Of a stretch of DNA of 64,000 bases, positions 36,601 through 47,575 are shown one piece after another. Both the position numbers and the translations under genes were made by a program. Origin of the DNA: Camellia lanceoleosa. Lineage: Eukaryota; Streptophyta; Magnoliopsida; Ericales; Theaceae. The stretch covers positions 99,486,182 through 99,550,181 of the forward strand of contig CM045761.1 in NCBI GenBank assembly GCA_025200525.1. The letters are read 5' to 3'. The notes beneath the pieces are model-generated. The model saw nothing but the letters and a program-made list of their open reading frames with translations, had not been told where the DNA came from and did not search any database. How positions within the stretch are numbered: position 1 is the stretch's first letter; each line of letters starts with the position of its first letter.

Positions 36601-37985
36601 TTAGGAGTGGTATCGCCTCCTAACAGTCTGGGATCAAGCAATTCTAGGCCATCAGTAGTGTTACACACTTTTGAAAGATTCCAAGATATGACTGAAAAAC
36701 TGAGACATGGCCTTATCACGACTAATAGGGAGCTTTCTATGGAACTCTCTCATTCCTTAGCTCTTCCACTTCACGAGATGAGGCAATCCCAGATAGATTT
36801 GATGCAAGCAATTGCTAATATGATAGTGACTTTGGGAGATAAACTTTCTGCAATTCTTTCACCAGCTTTGGTTTTGCCCACAGCAGGAATTTTCATGCCG
36901 TTATAGAGTAGAATCTTCAGAGTATGCCAGTTGTTGGCGAACTGCTGCCTCAAAGAGTTTTTCGAGCCTTCTCTTCTAATACCCCAAATTCTGGGAGGTA
37001 TGGAGGACCAGGCATTGAACGAGGAGGGAAGGCCATTGAGATTGAGGGGCAATTTCTTGGGTTTTAACCATTCAAAATTAATGACGGCTAGACTCCTTAG
37101 AACCCCCAGAACCTGCAGAATCTACAACATTAGGGACCTCAAAACCAGAGCTTTCACAACCAGAACCTTCAGAACCACAATGTGTAGAATGTCAAAGGAA
37201 TTGATCATAGGCCTATGTAGAGTGGTCAGAAGTTAACCCTTTATTCACTGCTTCAAAACAGAGAGAATTGAATTACACTAGTTCTTGATCAGAGAGGGCA
37301 TCCCTATGCTCCCATTCTGAACATGAGAGGGAAAAATTTTGCTTAGATTTTTGAACAAAAGAGGGTATAATTTTATTCTAGTTCCGGAATAGAGAAACCA
37401 GAATTATGTTCTGATTCCCGAACCAAGGGAGGAAAAACATTGCTACAATTCCTAAACAAACGGTGCATAATTTTGGTCCAGATCCAAGAGGCTAGAACTT
37501 TGCTCCAGTTCTTGAACAGAGAGGGTATCCTTATGTTCCATATCTTGAATCAAGAGGGCATAATTTTGCGCTAATTCCTGAAGGAAGGGGTCGAAATTTC
37601 CACAACCAACCACCGCGTGGAGCTTATCAGGGGCACATCAACCAAATCCCATTATGAATAGGGATCAGGTAGTGGATCTCATCCAGGAACAATTCGGTCC
37701 TGTACTTAGATGAGTTGGCAAGCCCATCTATAGAAAGCCTTATCTAGAAGCAATCGATAGAAACTATGATTTTCCTAGAGTGTATAAAGTTCCTAATTTT
37801 GTTTTATTTTTTGGTGAAAATAATCATTCTACTATTGAGCATGTTGTTGGGTTTACTGTACAATGTGGTGCAGCAGGAAAGAATAACTTCTTGAAGTTAT
37901 GGTTGTTCGCCAATTCCTTAACTAGAACAACCTTCACTTGGTACATCAACCTGCAGCCGAACTCAATCCATTTCTGGCAGTAGAT
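36601..37985 (+). pseudogene. Ty3/gypsy gag relic
   Basis: The first open part (36607-36906) carries an alpha-helical start region (FERFQDMTEKLRHGL...). The last (about 37700-37983) carries recognisable gag core sequence, FVLFFGENNHSTIEHVVGFT and FLKLWLFANSLTRTTFTWYI, the pattern of the retrotransposon gag domain. In between are stops, frameshifts and an internal repeat (37240-37600). No protease or polymerase follows. It lies just downstream of the primer-site-like sequence at 36514, so it belongs to that plus-strand element. Confidence 0.7.
37085..37600 (+). repeat. Coding repeats inside gag relic
   Basis: A first part (37085-37200) repeats 'ccagaacc(t)' units that would encode Asn/Gln-rich sequence. 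A second (37240-37600) repeats a loose unit of about 35-40 bases built on 'gttc(t)tgaacagagagggcat'. These look like an expanded low-complexity linker of gag, now out of frame in places. Confidence 0.55.
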
Positions 37986-38368
37986 TGAAGAGATGTTCCA
38001 CTAGTAGTTCTGTATATATTGCTTTAGTTTCGGGTTTTTTTTTTTTGTGTTTGTGTGTGTGTGTGTTAGTTTATATCTCAGTTTCTATATCCTCTTGGTT
38101 TACATTGTTGGTTACTAATGGTGGTTGTTGATTTTGGGGGTACTTGGGTTGGTTTTGGTGTTGGTGGTTGGTTTTGGGGGTTATTGGGTTGTGTTTGGTT
38201 TGGTGGGGTTTGCCTTCTCCTGATGGTTTCTGATTAGATGTCTCGGTTTGTCAGGGTGGTGTTGCTGTTGTTTGGTTTTCTTATGGCGGGGTTTGTCTTT
38301 TCCATTTGTGGGATTGTTGTGTTCCTCCAGTTCTCACCATTTCACAATCCTTAAAGCATCAAAAGTCT
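37986..38368 (+). other. TG-rich spacer
   Basis: This contains a T run, a (TG)n run (38048-38067) and many 'ggttttggtgttggtgg' type phrases. It may be a degenerate leader of the following broken gene. No ORF is supported. Confidence 0.4.
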
Positions 38369-39388
38369 ATGGCTAATCGCCCTTTGTTTAACCGTGAGAA
38401 GTTGCCATCCGAGGATAAAGCCAAGTTGTTTAGGGAATTCTATGAGTCTCAGACTGTCCACCTTGAGCATAATGTCCTATAGGACACATCTGAGTCTATT
38501 TCCATTCACCATGTGTTCAATCTCTTGGGCGGTGACTGGGTTCTTCAGTTTTTGGTTCTTCAAAATCTAGATTGGGTTCGGGGGTTTTATTACAACATTA
38601 CCTCCATCAATGAGTACGACCCTTCTTTCAAAACTTGGGTTTGGTTTGAAGAAATTTTTGCCACTAAGGAGTTGATTAGAACCTCCCTTGGCATTTCTTC
38701 CATCATTGATAGCCATTATTCTTTTCTTGCCTCTCCTAATGCGGATTTCAACTTGGTTGCTACTGAAATTTATGGTCCACCCTAGAATTGGGTCTCTGGG
38801 GCTCTTATTAAGCAACATGAACTTCTCCTTTGTTTTTGACTTTTGAATCTCACTGTTTGTGCTAATCTTCATGTCACAACTCATAGCTCAAACATTAATC
38901 AAGAGCAAGGGTACGTTCTATATTGCATTGATCCTCTTCTTCCTATTGATCTTCCCTTTATGATAGTGCACAAGATGATTTCGGTTTTCGAGGGCAATAA
39001 AAGCTTAGGTCTTACATATGGGTGCTTCATCAATTGCATTCTCTTCTCTCTTGATGTTGCCTCTTCACCTGATAATGAGGTTGCCAGACTTGTCAACCCA
39101 TTCACAAAAAAGATTGTCGCCCAAAGTTGGGCACATGTTTAGGAGGAGTCTTTCAGGGCGGGTCCATCTCATGCAGATGAAGAGCAAATTGAAGCTGAGT
39201 TTGATGTCGCGGCTGCCGGTGAGGGGGAATAGCCAGTTCGTCCTCACACCATTAGAGGTCAACTTCAGCAGTTCGAGCATGCCATGACTCGAAGGTTTGA
39301 TCAGCTGGATGCTCAGATGGATGCCTTTGATGGATGTCTCTTTTCATTGGAGACTACTACTGGCCACATTGCTACCTCGGTAGATTAG
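38369..39388 (+). pseudogene. Broken 'plant transposon protein' domain gene
   Basis: The ATG at 38369 opens NREKLPSEDKAKLFREFYES, then a stop. Further on, in shifted frames, come LDWVRGFYYNIT with FKTWV (38513-38785), then PFMIVHKMISVFEGNKSLGL (38843-39142), then a helical tail with FDQLDAQMDAF ending in TAG at 39386. Order and motifs resemble the 'putative plant transposon protein' domain found in many plant repeat-associated proteins, whose function is unknown. At least three breaks are visible. The large element inserted six bases after the final stop. Whether it belonged to the plus-strand gag relic upstream is not certain. Confidence 0.55.
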
Positions 39389-41117
39389 TCCTCTGTAGAC
39401 GTCCCCGAACGCCCCGGGAGGGTTAAGTCCCGTTCCGTTCATATTGGGGTCACTACAGTTCAAGGACTCAAATGTCACGGCTCTTAATCTTGAACCAAAG
39501 AGTCCAAATCCGGCAAATCGATTTTGAAAACAGATTTTTTTGAAAAGAAGTGCCAAACATGGACTGCTTTGCCAGATACAGAGTCGCCACCTAAATGTTT
39601 TTTAATGGGAAATTTAGGAAACCCTGACTCGGTGCCAAAGGCCACGTGTCCGTCATCACCAAAGTTGCCTCGGCTCGGGAACTTGGGTACGATTGGGGAA
39701 GGTCACTTTGTGAGCACCCCCGCTCGCCCGGTCAAAGACCGGCCTCTACTAACCATCATATCTATTTTTGAAAACATTATGTGTTCTTATTCCGGTTATT
39801 AGCCTAGATTTACTATGTGATGCGCACAGCATACAAGTATAGACTGGATCGCCTGAATTGGAACAAAACATTTCATGCTTGTTTGTTTGAAAATGGTTTG
39901 ATAGTGCTACTCGCAAGTAGGCTAAGACGTGGATTTGCCACCCTCGGGTGGGCTTAAGAAAACATGATTTTGCCACTATCTAGTGGGCTTTAAAACAAAC
40001 ATTTGATGAATTGTTCCAATCCAAATAACCCAACCTCCACCCACAGGCATTCAAGCAGTTATATCACATAAGCAAATAGCCTCATGGTAAGCATGCTATC
40101 ATGGCAGTCACTCACACGCATGCAAGGATGCTAAAGCATAAAACTCACCGAGTACTCCAAGCCAAAACAAAAAATATATTAGAAATCATGTATGATCCTA
40201 AGTATACAGAAATGCCTAATGCAACACATGCAAAAATGCAAACTATAGCAGGCTCGGCTATGCTAAACATGGCATATGGAATGCTACAGCTAACATGTAT
40301 TCAACTTGGAATTGAAATACAAATGCAGTTAGTATGGTGCGTCGAGTCCGGTGCATGCAAAACAGATGAATGAATGCAAACATGCTATCATACTGTATGC
40401 TAATTGAAACATGCCCTAATCTAACCACCATAAGCAGGTAAATAAAAGGGAAGAAAGACGTGGGATTGGAAGACATACATCACACTCACCCACACTTATT
40501 ACAATTTTGCCCTCGCACAGTGGGTCCGAATAAATATACAGTCCCGAATAAAAGAATAGTACAGTCCAAATAATGTACAAATTCCTAATTAATTAACAAA
40601 TTAACTAAGAAAGCTGTAAAACTGACATGCAAGCCAGGGACTGCCTTGATTCCGCTCCGGGTGATGAATGATGCATGTTCGGGTTGCCTTTGTGTGAAAA
40701 TCCATGACGATGCCCCAATTAGCCTCTGTTTGCACCTGTTCTTGAAATGCGTGCCAAGCCTCGGAAGACTGCTGATTCTTGATTTTGCTGCAACAGAGAG
40801 CAGGAAAGAGGCATAGCAATGTATTTTCACAAATGCATGCATGCCTTGATCCTCGTGCCACCAATCACGTATATCGATGCATGATGGCCGAGGAGTCGAA
40901 TTGCACAACTCAATATGAAATGAATGCATATGAAAATACAACAAAACCTAACTCCATCATGGATAATCCGGAGTGTTGGTGGATCGAAATTGAGATACGT
41001 TCACCGAGTACCTGAACGCATTCGTCGTGCTAACTCCTATCCCGAACACAATGCAATATGCATGATATGCATGAAATGCAACTAAGATACAACCTAACAT
41101 GCGAAAGGCTATGAAAT

Positions 41118-41213
41118 GGCATACACAATACACGAGGAAACATGGCATACACAATGCGCTAATATACAACCTAGCATACACAATGCTATGGAATGAAATG
41201 GCATACACAATGC
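41118..41213. repeat. GGCATACACAATGC motif series
   Basis: Copies of (G/A)GCATACACAAT(G/A)C start at 41118, 41144, 41173 and 41200, spaced 26-29 bases. The series is also present in the right LTR (63870-63970) and, more loosely, in the older LTR X (about 3940-4110). Confidence 0.7.
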
Positions 41214-41922
41214 AATATGGGCTTACACCAACACAAGTGGACCTCGGCCACACTCACATAGGAGGCCATAATGATGAAAATGAGACAACTCGAGATGCGT
41301 GCATGCATGCACGCAAACCGAGAACCGAACCTACGGCACGGAATGCCACTCTAACGAGACATGGAAAAACACCAAAAAAAGGCATACTATCATGCAAAAA
41401 TCAGAGGTAAAATGAGATGCAAAACAACCCCGAAACCCGGTAAAACGAAACCCGATGCATGAAACGAGTCCCGAAATACGGATTCTGGCGCATGAAATGG
41501 CCTATAACTATACAATGCGTGCATAATTTGAATATGAGATGAAAATACAGAAGCAAGGCAGCCCCGAGACAAGAATTTTTACAGTTTAGAGTGAGGCCAA
41601 ACAGTGGGCCCAAGTAGGGCTAAATTAGCATACAAAAATGGCTCCGCCAGGGAGGTAATGAAGCAAGTCACAAATGCTGGCCCCAAACAGAGAAGGGGCC
41701 TTCTAAAATATTGAATAGGGGTAAAAAATATGATGTATTACAGTTTATGACAAACTCCAAAAACAGATACAAGTATGCTCAAAATGCTATGCAAGAAATA
41801 GGCCAACAAAGGGGCAAAGAAGCAAGTGGTGCATGGAGGTCTCAAACAAGTGAGGGCCCTTCAAAAATGTTGAAGAGAGACCCAAAATAATGCTTTTTAC
41901 AATTGATGGCCGAGCTCAAAAC

Positions 41923-44323
41923 TGTCACGACCCAAACCCGGCCCTATGGGTTTAGCACCGTAACTGGCCAGTAATCCGAGATTACCGAAGGCCTGCTGAA
42001 CAGTAATACAGTTAAACAGAGTACAGGGCCTGGCGGAAGCCAATACAGTAAATAACTAGTGTCCATTGAGCTGTGAAAATCTGTATGCCAAAAACATTTT
42101 TCATGCATTCATACAGTTCAGAACAGTACAGTCTATACAATCATATACAACAAGACGGATCAAATCCCTAGACAACAAGATCGGTAAAAGCAGAGAAGCG
42201 ATCTATACAAAGGGTCCCAAAGCAAAGACATGAGATGCATAAGGGAAAACAAAACCCCAAAGCCATAGCATGGCAACTAGGAACCCCACAGTGAGGCACA
42301 TAGGCTGGCTTAACAAAACTGGGGACCAACCCACGCTCCTAGCTCCGGTCTGGCTGCTGAGAACCTACATATATATATAAACAGTGAGCTAAAGCCCAGT
42401 GAATAACATAATGCATAAAGAGGTTATGAATGAATGTCCTTACGATAATGAAATCAGTTCATTAAACAGTATTTCAATCTTTCAGTAGTTCAGTCAATCG
42501 GTCATATGTGGTACACCCATTAGCCTATAACAGTAGGTCCAAAAGGACCGGGTCTTAACAGACCCAACAATAATGATGGCCATCAATCAGTAAACAGTAT
42601 GGTTCCACAAGGGAACTGACAGAGCTATGCAGAATAACGATCAATGCTAAGGATGCCACACTACGATTCTGAATCTGGGACATACATTCATTCAAGAACA
42701 ATATCAGTTCGATAAACAATTCAGTTCAGTATTCAAAAGATAACCATTTTGAACATATCTTTACACAATTGTTACTCACAGAGATTGGGCTAATAGCAGC
42801 TAGAGCGCGTCCCCGAGAGCCAACCCTAAACAGTTAACAAATAGAACACACACTAAGTTTCACAATCGGAAGGATGATAATTAAATCCCTAAATTTCCTC
42901 GGTGTGGTTCTATGTCTAAATCCTCATTAAGATGCCTTAAACTAGGCCTAAGAATGCCTAGGATGGGATGAGGATGCAAAGATGTGCACAGAAATCAGTT
43001 TCAGAATTTTCAGTGAAACAGGGCCTCCGCTCGAGCGCAGGTTTCCCCGCTCGAGCGGACAAGCAAACAAAGGTCCCCGCTCGAGCGTACATTCCACCGC
43101 TCGAGCGGACTGATGAATGGTGCAAGATGCTGGATGCTCGATTTCTCCGCTCGAGCGTGAAACACTCCGCTCGAGCGGACTGTAAAACAAGTCGAAGAAA
43201 ATGCTGGGAGCATGAATTCCCCGCTCGAGCGGGACATCCCCCGCTCGAGCGGACATCAAAAATCTGGAAAACCCAGGTTTGTGTTCCAAGTTCAAAACTC
43301 AAGTTTGATGCTCCCAACTCGATCCTCTTGGGCCCATTTTCTGGAATTCAAACACATAGAATAACACGTTTTAAAGCTCAATTTAAGAAATCAAGGCCCA
43401 AGGGTGTTTCAATTAACTCAATTTGAAACCAATTTCATGAATATCATGCAAATATGACATGCATGCACTTTAAACAATTTCAAGCTTCCAAACTAGCTCA
43501 AATGAGCTCCAATCTTTCAAAACAAAGTGAAAGCATGGACTATAATACAAACATGAGCTTGCATGTACAATTCAACATGAAATCAACTCCAAAATACACC
43601 AAAATAGCCATGCATGCATGAATTCTAGCATGAATCAACCTATTTGCACTCAAACATGGCTTAATTCTACAATTGAGCATGAATCATGCAAGAATGAAGT
43701 TCAAAGACAACAAGGAGAAGATGAATTCACTCACCTAAGTCTCAATTACAAGTCTAGAATCTCAATTTAGCAACCTATGCCTCAAATCTTCAAGTTCTTC
43801 TAGCAAATCACCAAGATGAACTCAACTCTCTCCCTCTCTCTCCTATTTCTCTTCTTGGTCGGCTAGAGTGAAGGAAAATGGCTGATAGAAATGTTTTGGT
43901 TGCATGTAATAAGGCTCAACATCTAATAAACAAAGGCCCCACTTTGATGGCAATTCCGTAAATTAGGCAACCCTTTGATTTAACTTATTTTAATCTAATT
44001 TAATCGTTCCTAATCAATTTTCAGATAAATATATCATTAAATCACAAATATTCTCCTGATTACAAAACACTAAACGGTTCCTAATTCGGCCGCCGATAAG
44101 ACCTTCAATTAACAGTTTAAACACATGGATTCAAACAGATAATCAATCAATCAAGCAGATAGAAATGCAATATAATAGGTAACCTTATTCAATTTCAGTT
44201 TCAATTTCAATCGGTCCATTCAATACTTCAGTTAATCCAATTATCAGTCATTTTCAGTTCAGTTTAGCAATAATCAGTACGTAATTCAGTGGTTAATTGG
44301 TAATCAAAGCGAGGGTTGTTACA
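41923..44323. repeat. Solo LTR, 2401 bp, nested in 3' LTR
   Basis: It begins TGTCACGACCC and ends GGTTGTTACA, imperfect inverted termini. It is flanked on both sides by AAAAC (41918-41922 and 44324-44328), a clean 5-base target duplication. The LTR of the host element continues on each side. No internal region remains, so the element was lost by LTR-LTR recombination. It contains the motif array at 43027-43252. It belongs to a different LTR family from its host. Confidence 0.92.
43027..43252. repeat. Four paired CCGCTCGAGCGG palindromes
   Basis: CCGCTCGAGCG occurs eight times, starting at 43027, 43047, 43077, 43097, 43147, 43167, 43221 and 43241. It forms four pairs with exactly 20 bases between starts. 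The second member of each pair is always CCGCTCGAGCGGAC; the first varies after CGAGCG. The gaps between pairs vary (30, 50, 54). Each pair can form a stem of at least 8 bp. Confidence 0.93.
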
Positions 44324-45269
44324 AAAACAGTGTAAAAATAGGCTCAAAATATCATGCAAAATGAGGCCACCAAAAGGGCTATAACATGAAGTATATAAAG
44401 GGTGTCTCAAACAGCCATAGACCCTTAATAAAACATGAAGAGGGGGTCAAAATAAGCCTCTTTTCAGTTCGGACCAAGGTCCAAAAACAGAAGCTCAATA
44501 AGCTAATAAATCATGCAAAAATGGAGACCAAAGAGGGGTACAATGGCAAGTGATACATGGAGGTCCCAAACAGTGGTGAGTCCTTCTTTAATGTTGAAGA
44601 AGGGCTCAAAATAAGCTCAGTTACAGTTTATATCATGCCTCAAAACAGATTACACATAGGCCAAAAATACTATGCAAGATAATGGCATACAAAGGGATAT
44701 TGAAGCAAGTGTAAAATGGGGGTCCCAAACAGGGTAAGACCCTTAATGAAATAGAAAAATGAGCTCAAAAAAATGACATTTTCAGTTTTGGTCGGAGCTC
44801 AAAATAGCAAGCAAAAGGGGCTAAGAAAACTTGCAAAAATGAGCTAGAAAGAGGGAGAAATCAACTCACCCTTGAAGACCAATCCTTTGCTGCCTCTTGG
44901 ACCAAGAAAAGCTGCCTCCTAGCCTCTGAGAAGACCTCCAAGCTGCTGGAATGGAAGTGGTAGTGTGGTGCTAGGTGGTGATGAAGAAAAGGGTGTAGGA
45001 CTTGGTGTTTTGAAGCTTGAATGGAAAGAGGGAGAGGAGATATGCATATAAGGCTCAAAGGGATTTTTTTTCCAACCCTTTTCACCAGTGCTGGAGGCTG
45101 GTTATATGGACCAAAGAGGGGGAGAAAAGGAGGGAAAAAAGGGGGGGAAAACAAGCCAAGTTTCCCCCAAAAAGTTGTCCCCTCCAAATACAGATTTTTT
45201 GGGGAAAAAAAGTACACAACTGTAATGTACTCACCCTGAGGAACAAGGCCGGCCAGGTTTTTGAGCTGC

Positions 45270-45287
45270 AGGTGGCCGGCCGGCCAC
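45270..45287. promoter_or_regulatory. GGCCGGCC palindrome block, LTR copy
   Basis: AGGTGGCCGGCCGGCCAC, of which 16 bases are a perfect palindrome. It lies in the U3 part of the 3' LTR. Identical copies occur at 47166 and 51616. More GGCCGGCC motifs lie next to it (45247-45304). Confidence 0.7.
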
Positions 45288-46183
45288 CCCCCATGGCCGG
45301 CCGGCCAGGGGTCAAAAAGGCCAAGGTGAATTAATGGCCGGCTACCACAAATTGGTGTCCTCCCAAATGCCCTCAACACAACCCTGTGGTCCAAAATTGG
45401 AGGAAGTGAAACAGGAGAGAGAACAAGCCATTTTTCAAAGGGGTTCAAAAGGTTCAAATGGAATTACTGGCCGGCCATGTGATATTTGTGTCCTCCCAGA
45501 TGTGTGCAACACGAATATGTGGTTTGGAGCTGAAGAAAGTGGCCTTAGGGTGGTCAACATTGGCTTTGAAGTGAGAAAAATAGGCCTCGGAGGGCAATGA
45601 AGGAATATAACTGGTTACTGAAACAATTACTGGCCTCCCACCCTTCTATGACCTTTCTGGTGATGAAACAGAGGTCCCTGCCAAAAATGAACGAAAACCG
45701 ATGCAAAATAAAGGTTCGGGGCAAAGCATACCCGAGGCCCCGAATCGATTTAGGCAGGGAGTGGTGTTCGACCACAGTGGGTCTCTCGACCACTGTCCTC
45801 AAAGGAGTAAATAAGATGCATGCCAAAAATCGGAGCAAACGGAGGTAGTTAGGCGGTCCCGAACCGAGGCACACGGCTTGACGGCTCCGAAAATCGAGAA
45901 CCGGGCTCCGAAATGGAAAGAATGGCCTACGACCACGAAATGTAGCCCACGGCCACTGAGAGATGGTCTACGAGACCTCTTCCTTCCTTTGGGAAGAGAA
46001 ACAGAGAAAATCGAGCTTGGTTCACAAACCGAGGCAAGGCACAGAAAAGCCCGGAAGTTCGGAGGCAGGGCTCACGGTCGAGACTCTGAAACCTCTGGAC
46101 GAGCACGATATGCAACATCACCAAGCACTCAATCGGTGACGTCTGAGTCTTAAGGTCGGTCAAAAATGGGGTGTCTACAGTTG

Positions 46184-46192
46184 CCTCTCTTT
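46184..46192 (-). other. Polypurine tract of the giant element
   Basis: The minus strand reads AAAGAGAGG four bases before the 3' LTR, the expected site for priming plus-strand DNA synthesis. Confidence 0.6.
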
Positions 46193-47575
46193 GACAGAAC
46201 TCGGAAGTCACAAGTGACGGGAGTGAATGTCAAAACCCAGAGACGACCCATTTTTGACAAGGCCGAAGACTTAGACAATCATACAAGATGAACAGAGATA
46301 TGCCCGCAGGCAAGGGGGCAAAATGCAAAGCGATATGCACAGAGCCAGATGTAACTTAATGATCATGCAAATGCAGCAAGCTGTAATGAAGTAAGTATTC
46401 ACAAATAGATGCAACAGTTTAAGCAAGAATGCAAAGCAACAACTACATTTCATGCAGTTAAGAATGCGGAGAATTGTTCAACTCACGTCACGTCTCACAC
46501 GGAGAAGATACGATACCTGCGCGATTAAATGCAGTCGCACTGACTTCGAATGAACCGTACATACAATATCGTGCCTGCGAAAGAGAGAAACTCAACAAGC
46601 ACAACATGTTTAGCAAGATATATCCAATGTGATATCGAAAGTTCGACAAAAGCGGTGTCGGTGGGTGAATGCATCGCAGTGCGAGAAAGGAGCGTGCGTG
46701 ACAACGCAAGCTTAAACACAGAGGCATGGTAATATCAAGAAAACATGCATGACAATGCATGTATGTTCATGAGAATGCAAGTTATGTGCATGATAATGCA
46801 AAACGAGCATAAATTAGGGTGCACGTTTGTTACGAAACAACGAGCAAGGAAACGCGCGTTTCGGCGAAGGCGACTCGATCGTGGCCTCTGGTTCACCCCC
46901 GGAGGGGTTACAACATGTTTGAACACTTTGATTTTGATGAATAATGATGAGACACATGTCAGAAATTGAAGCTGAAGTTCCAGCGGAGCGATTTCGTGAC
47001 AGAAAGTGCACTTTTCTTGAACTTTTTCAGGTCCCGGGAACTCCAATCTTCCTCAAAATTTGCAGAGAGATAGGCGGGCATGTGGGGGACACCACCGGCC
47101 ACTTTTCTTCCCCAGGGGAGGCCACCAGCCACTTTTCAAAAAGAGAATGGCCGGCCAGCCAGAAAAGGTGGCCGGCCGGCCACCTGCCCAAATCTGCGGG
47201 CATTTTGGCCTTTTCACCTTCTTTTCTTTAAATCTACTTACCCAAACACTTTGAGCTCATAACTTCAGGTCCGAAATCATCTTCTCCTCCCTCCCAAACC
47301 ATTTTCCTCTCTAGATCTGAGCTCTATACGCGTTTTTCAACCCCCCACGCAAGTTGTTTTCGCGAAAACTTTCAGTTTTAAACACTTTGAACCGATTAAA
47401 TTTTGATTTCGGGGCTTCTTTTCTCATTTTCGCCACTTGAGGTAAGTTTGTCTCAATATTTGGAAGATTTTCTCAGGGGTTGACTTTTGTTGACTTTTTC
47501 ATTTCCCGAGAGTTGACTTTTGTTGACTTTTTCCAATTTTGGCTCATTTTTGCTCATTTTTGCAGATTTTCTGAA
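46193..47575 (+). other. Spacer and upstream region of the PMD-like gene
   Basis: No supported ORF. The last 450 bases precede the start of the antisense PMD-like gene and contain the block at 47166-47183. Duplicated phrases 'gttgactttt(t)gttgacttttt' occur at 47476-47531. Confidence 0.4.
47166..47183. promoter_or_regulatory. GGCCGGCC palindrome block before PMD-like gene
   Basis: The same 18 bases as at 45270, preceded by AGAAA as in the 51616 copy, 393 bases before the PMD-like ATG. Being shared by the LTR and both antisense genes, it may be a control element copied from LTR U3; that is inference. Confidence 0.6.

Larger units (their letters stand above)
39394..46179 (-). repeat. 3' LTR of the giant element, with insert
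   Basis: It starts TGTAGACGTCC and ends GGGTGTCTACA, giving a TGTAGAC/GTCTACA terminal inverted repeat. Removing the nested solo LTR and one duplication copy leaves 4380 bases. It is highly similar to the first 1.87 kb of the right LTR, with scattered substitutions and short indels. ORFs inside, including one of 198 codons at 44861-45457 on minus, are not conserved coding as far as I can tell. Confidence 0.88.

Noticed and set aside
43027..43252. CRISPR-like array
   Set aside because: Short palindromes with unequal, non-unique spacers inside a plant LTR; no cas genes and a eukaryotic context.
42968..43426. ORFs of 115-152 codons over the CTCGAG array
   Set aside because: Arg/Ser/Ala-rich repeats on both strands come from the palindromic motif, not from coding.
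44861..45457. A 198-codon minus-strand ORF in the 3' LTR
   Set aside because: It lies in U3/R of the LTR over GC-rich palindromes. No recognisable domain is present and other frames are also open.
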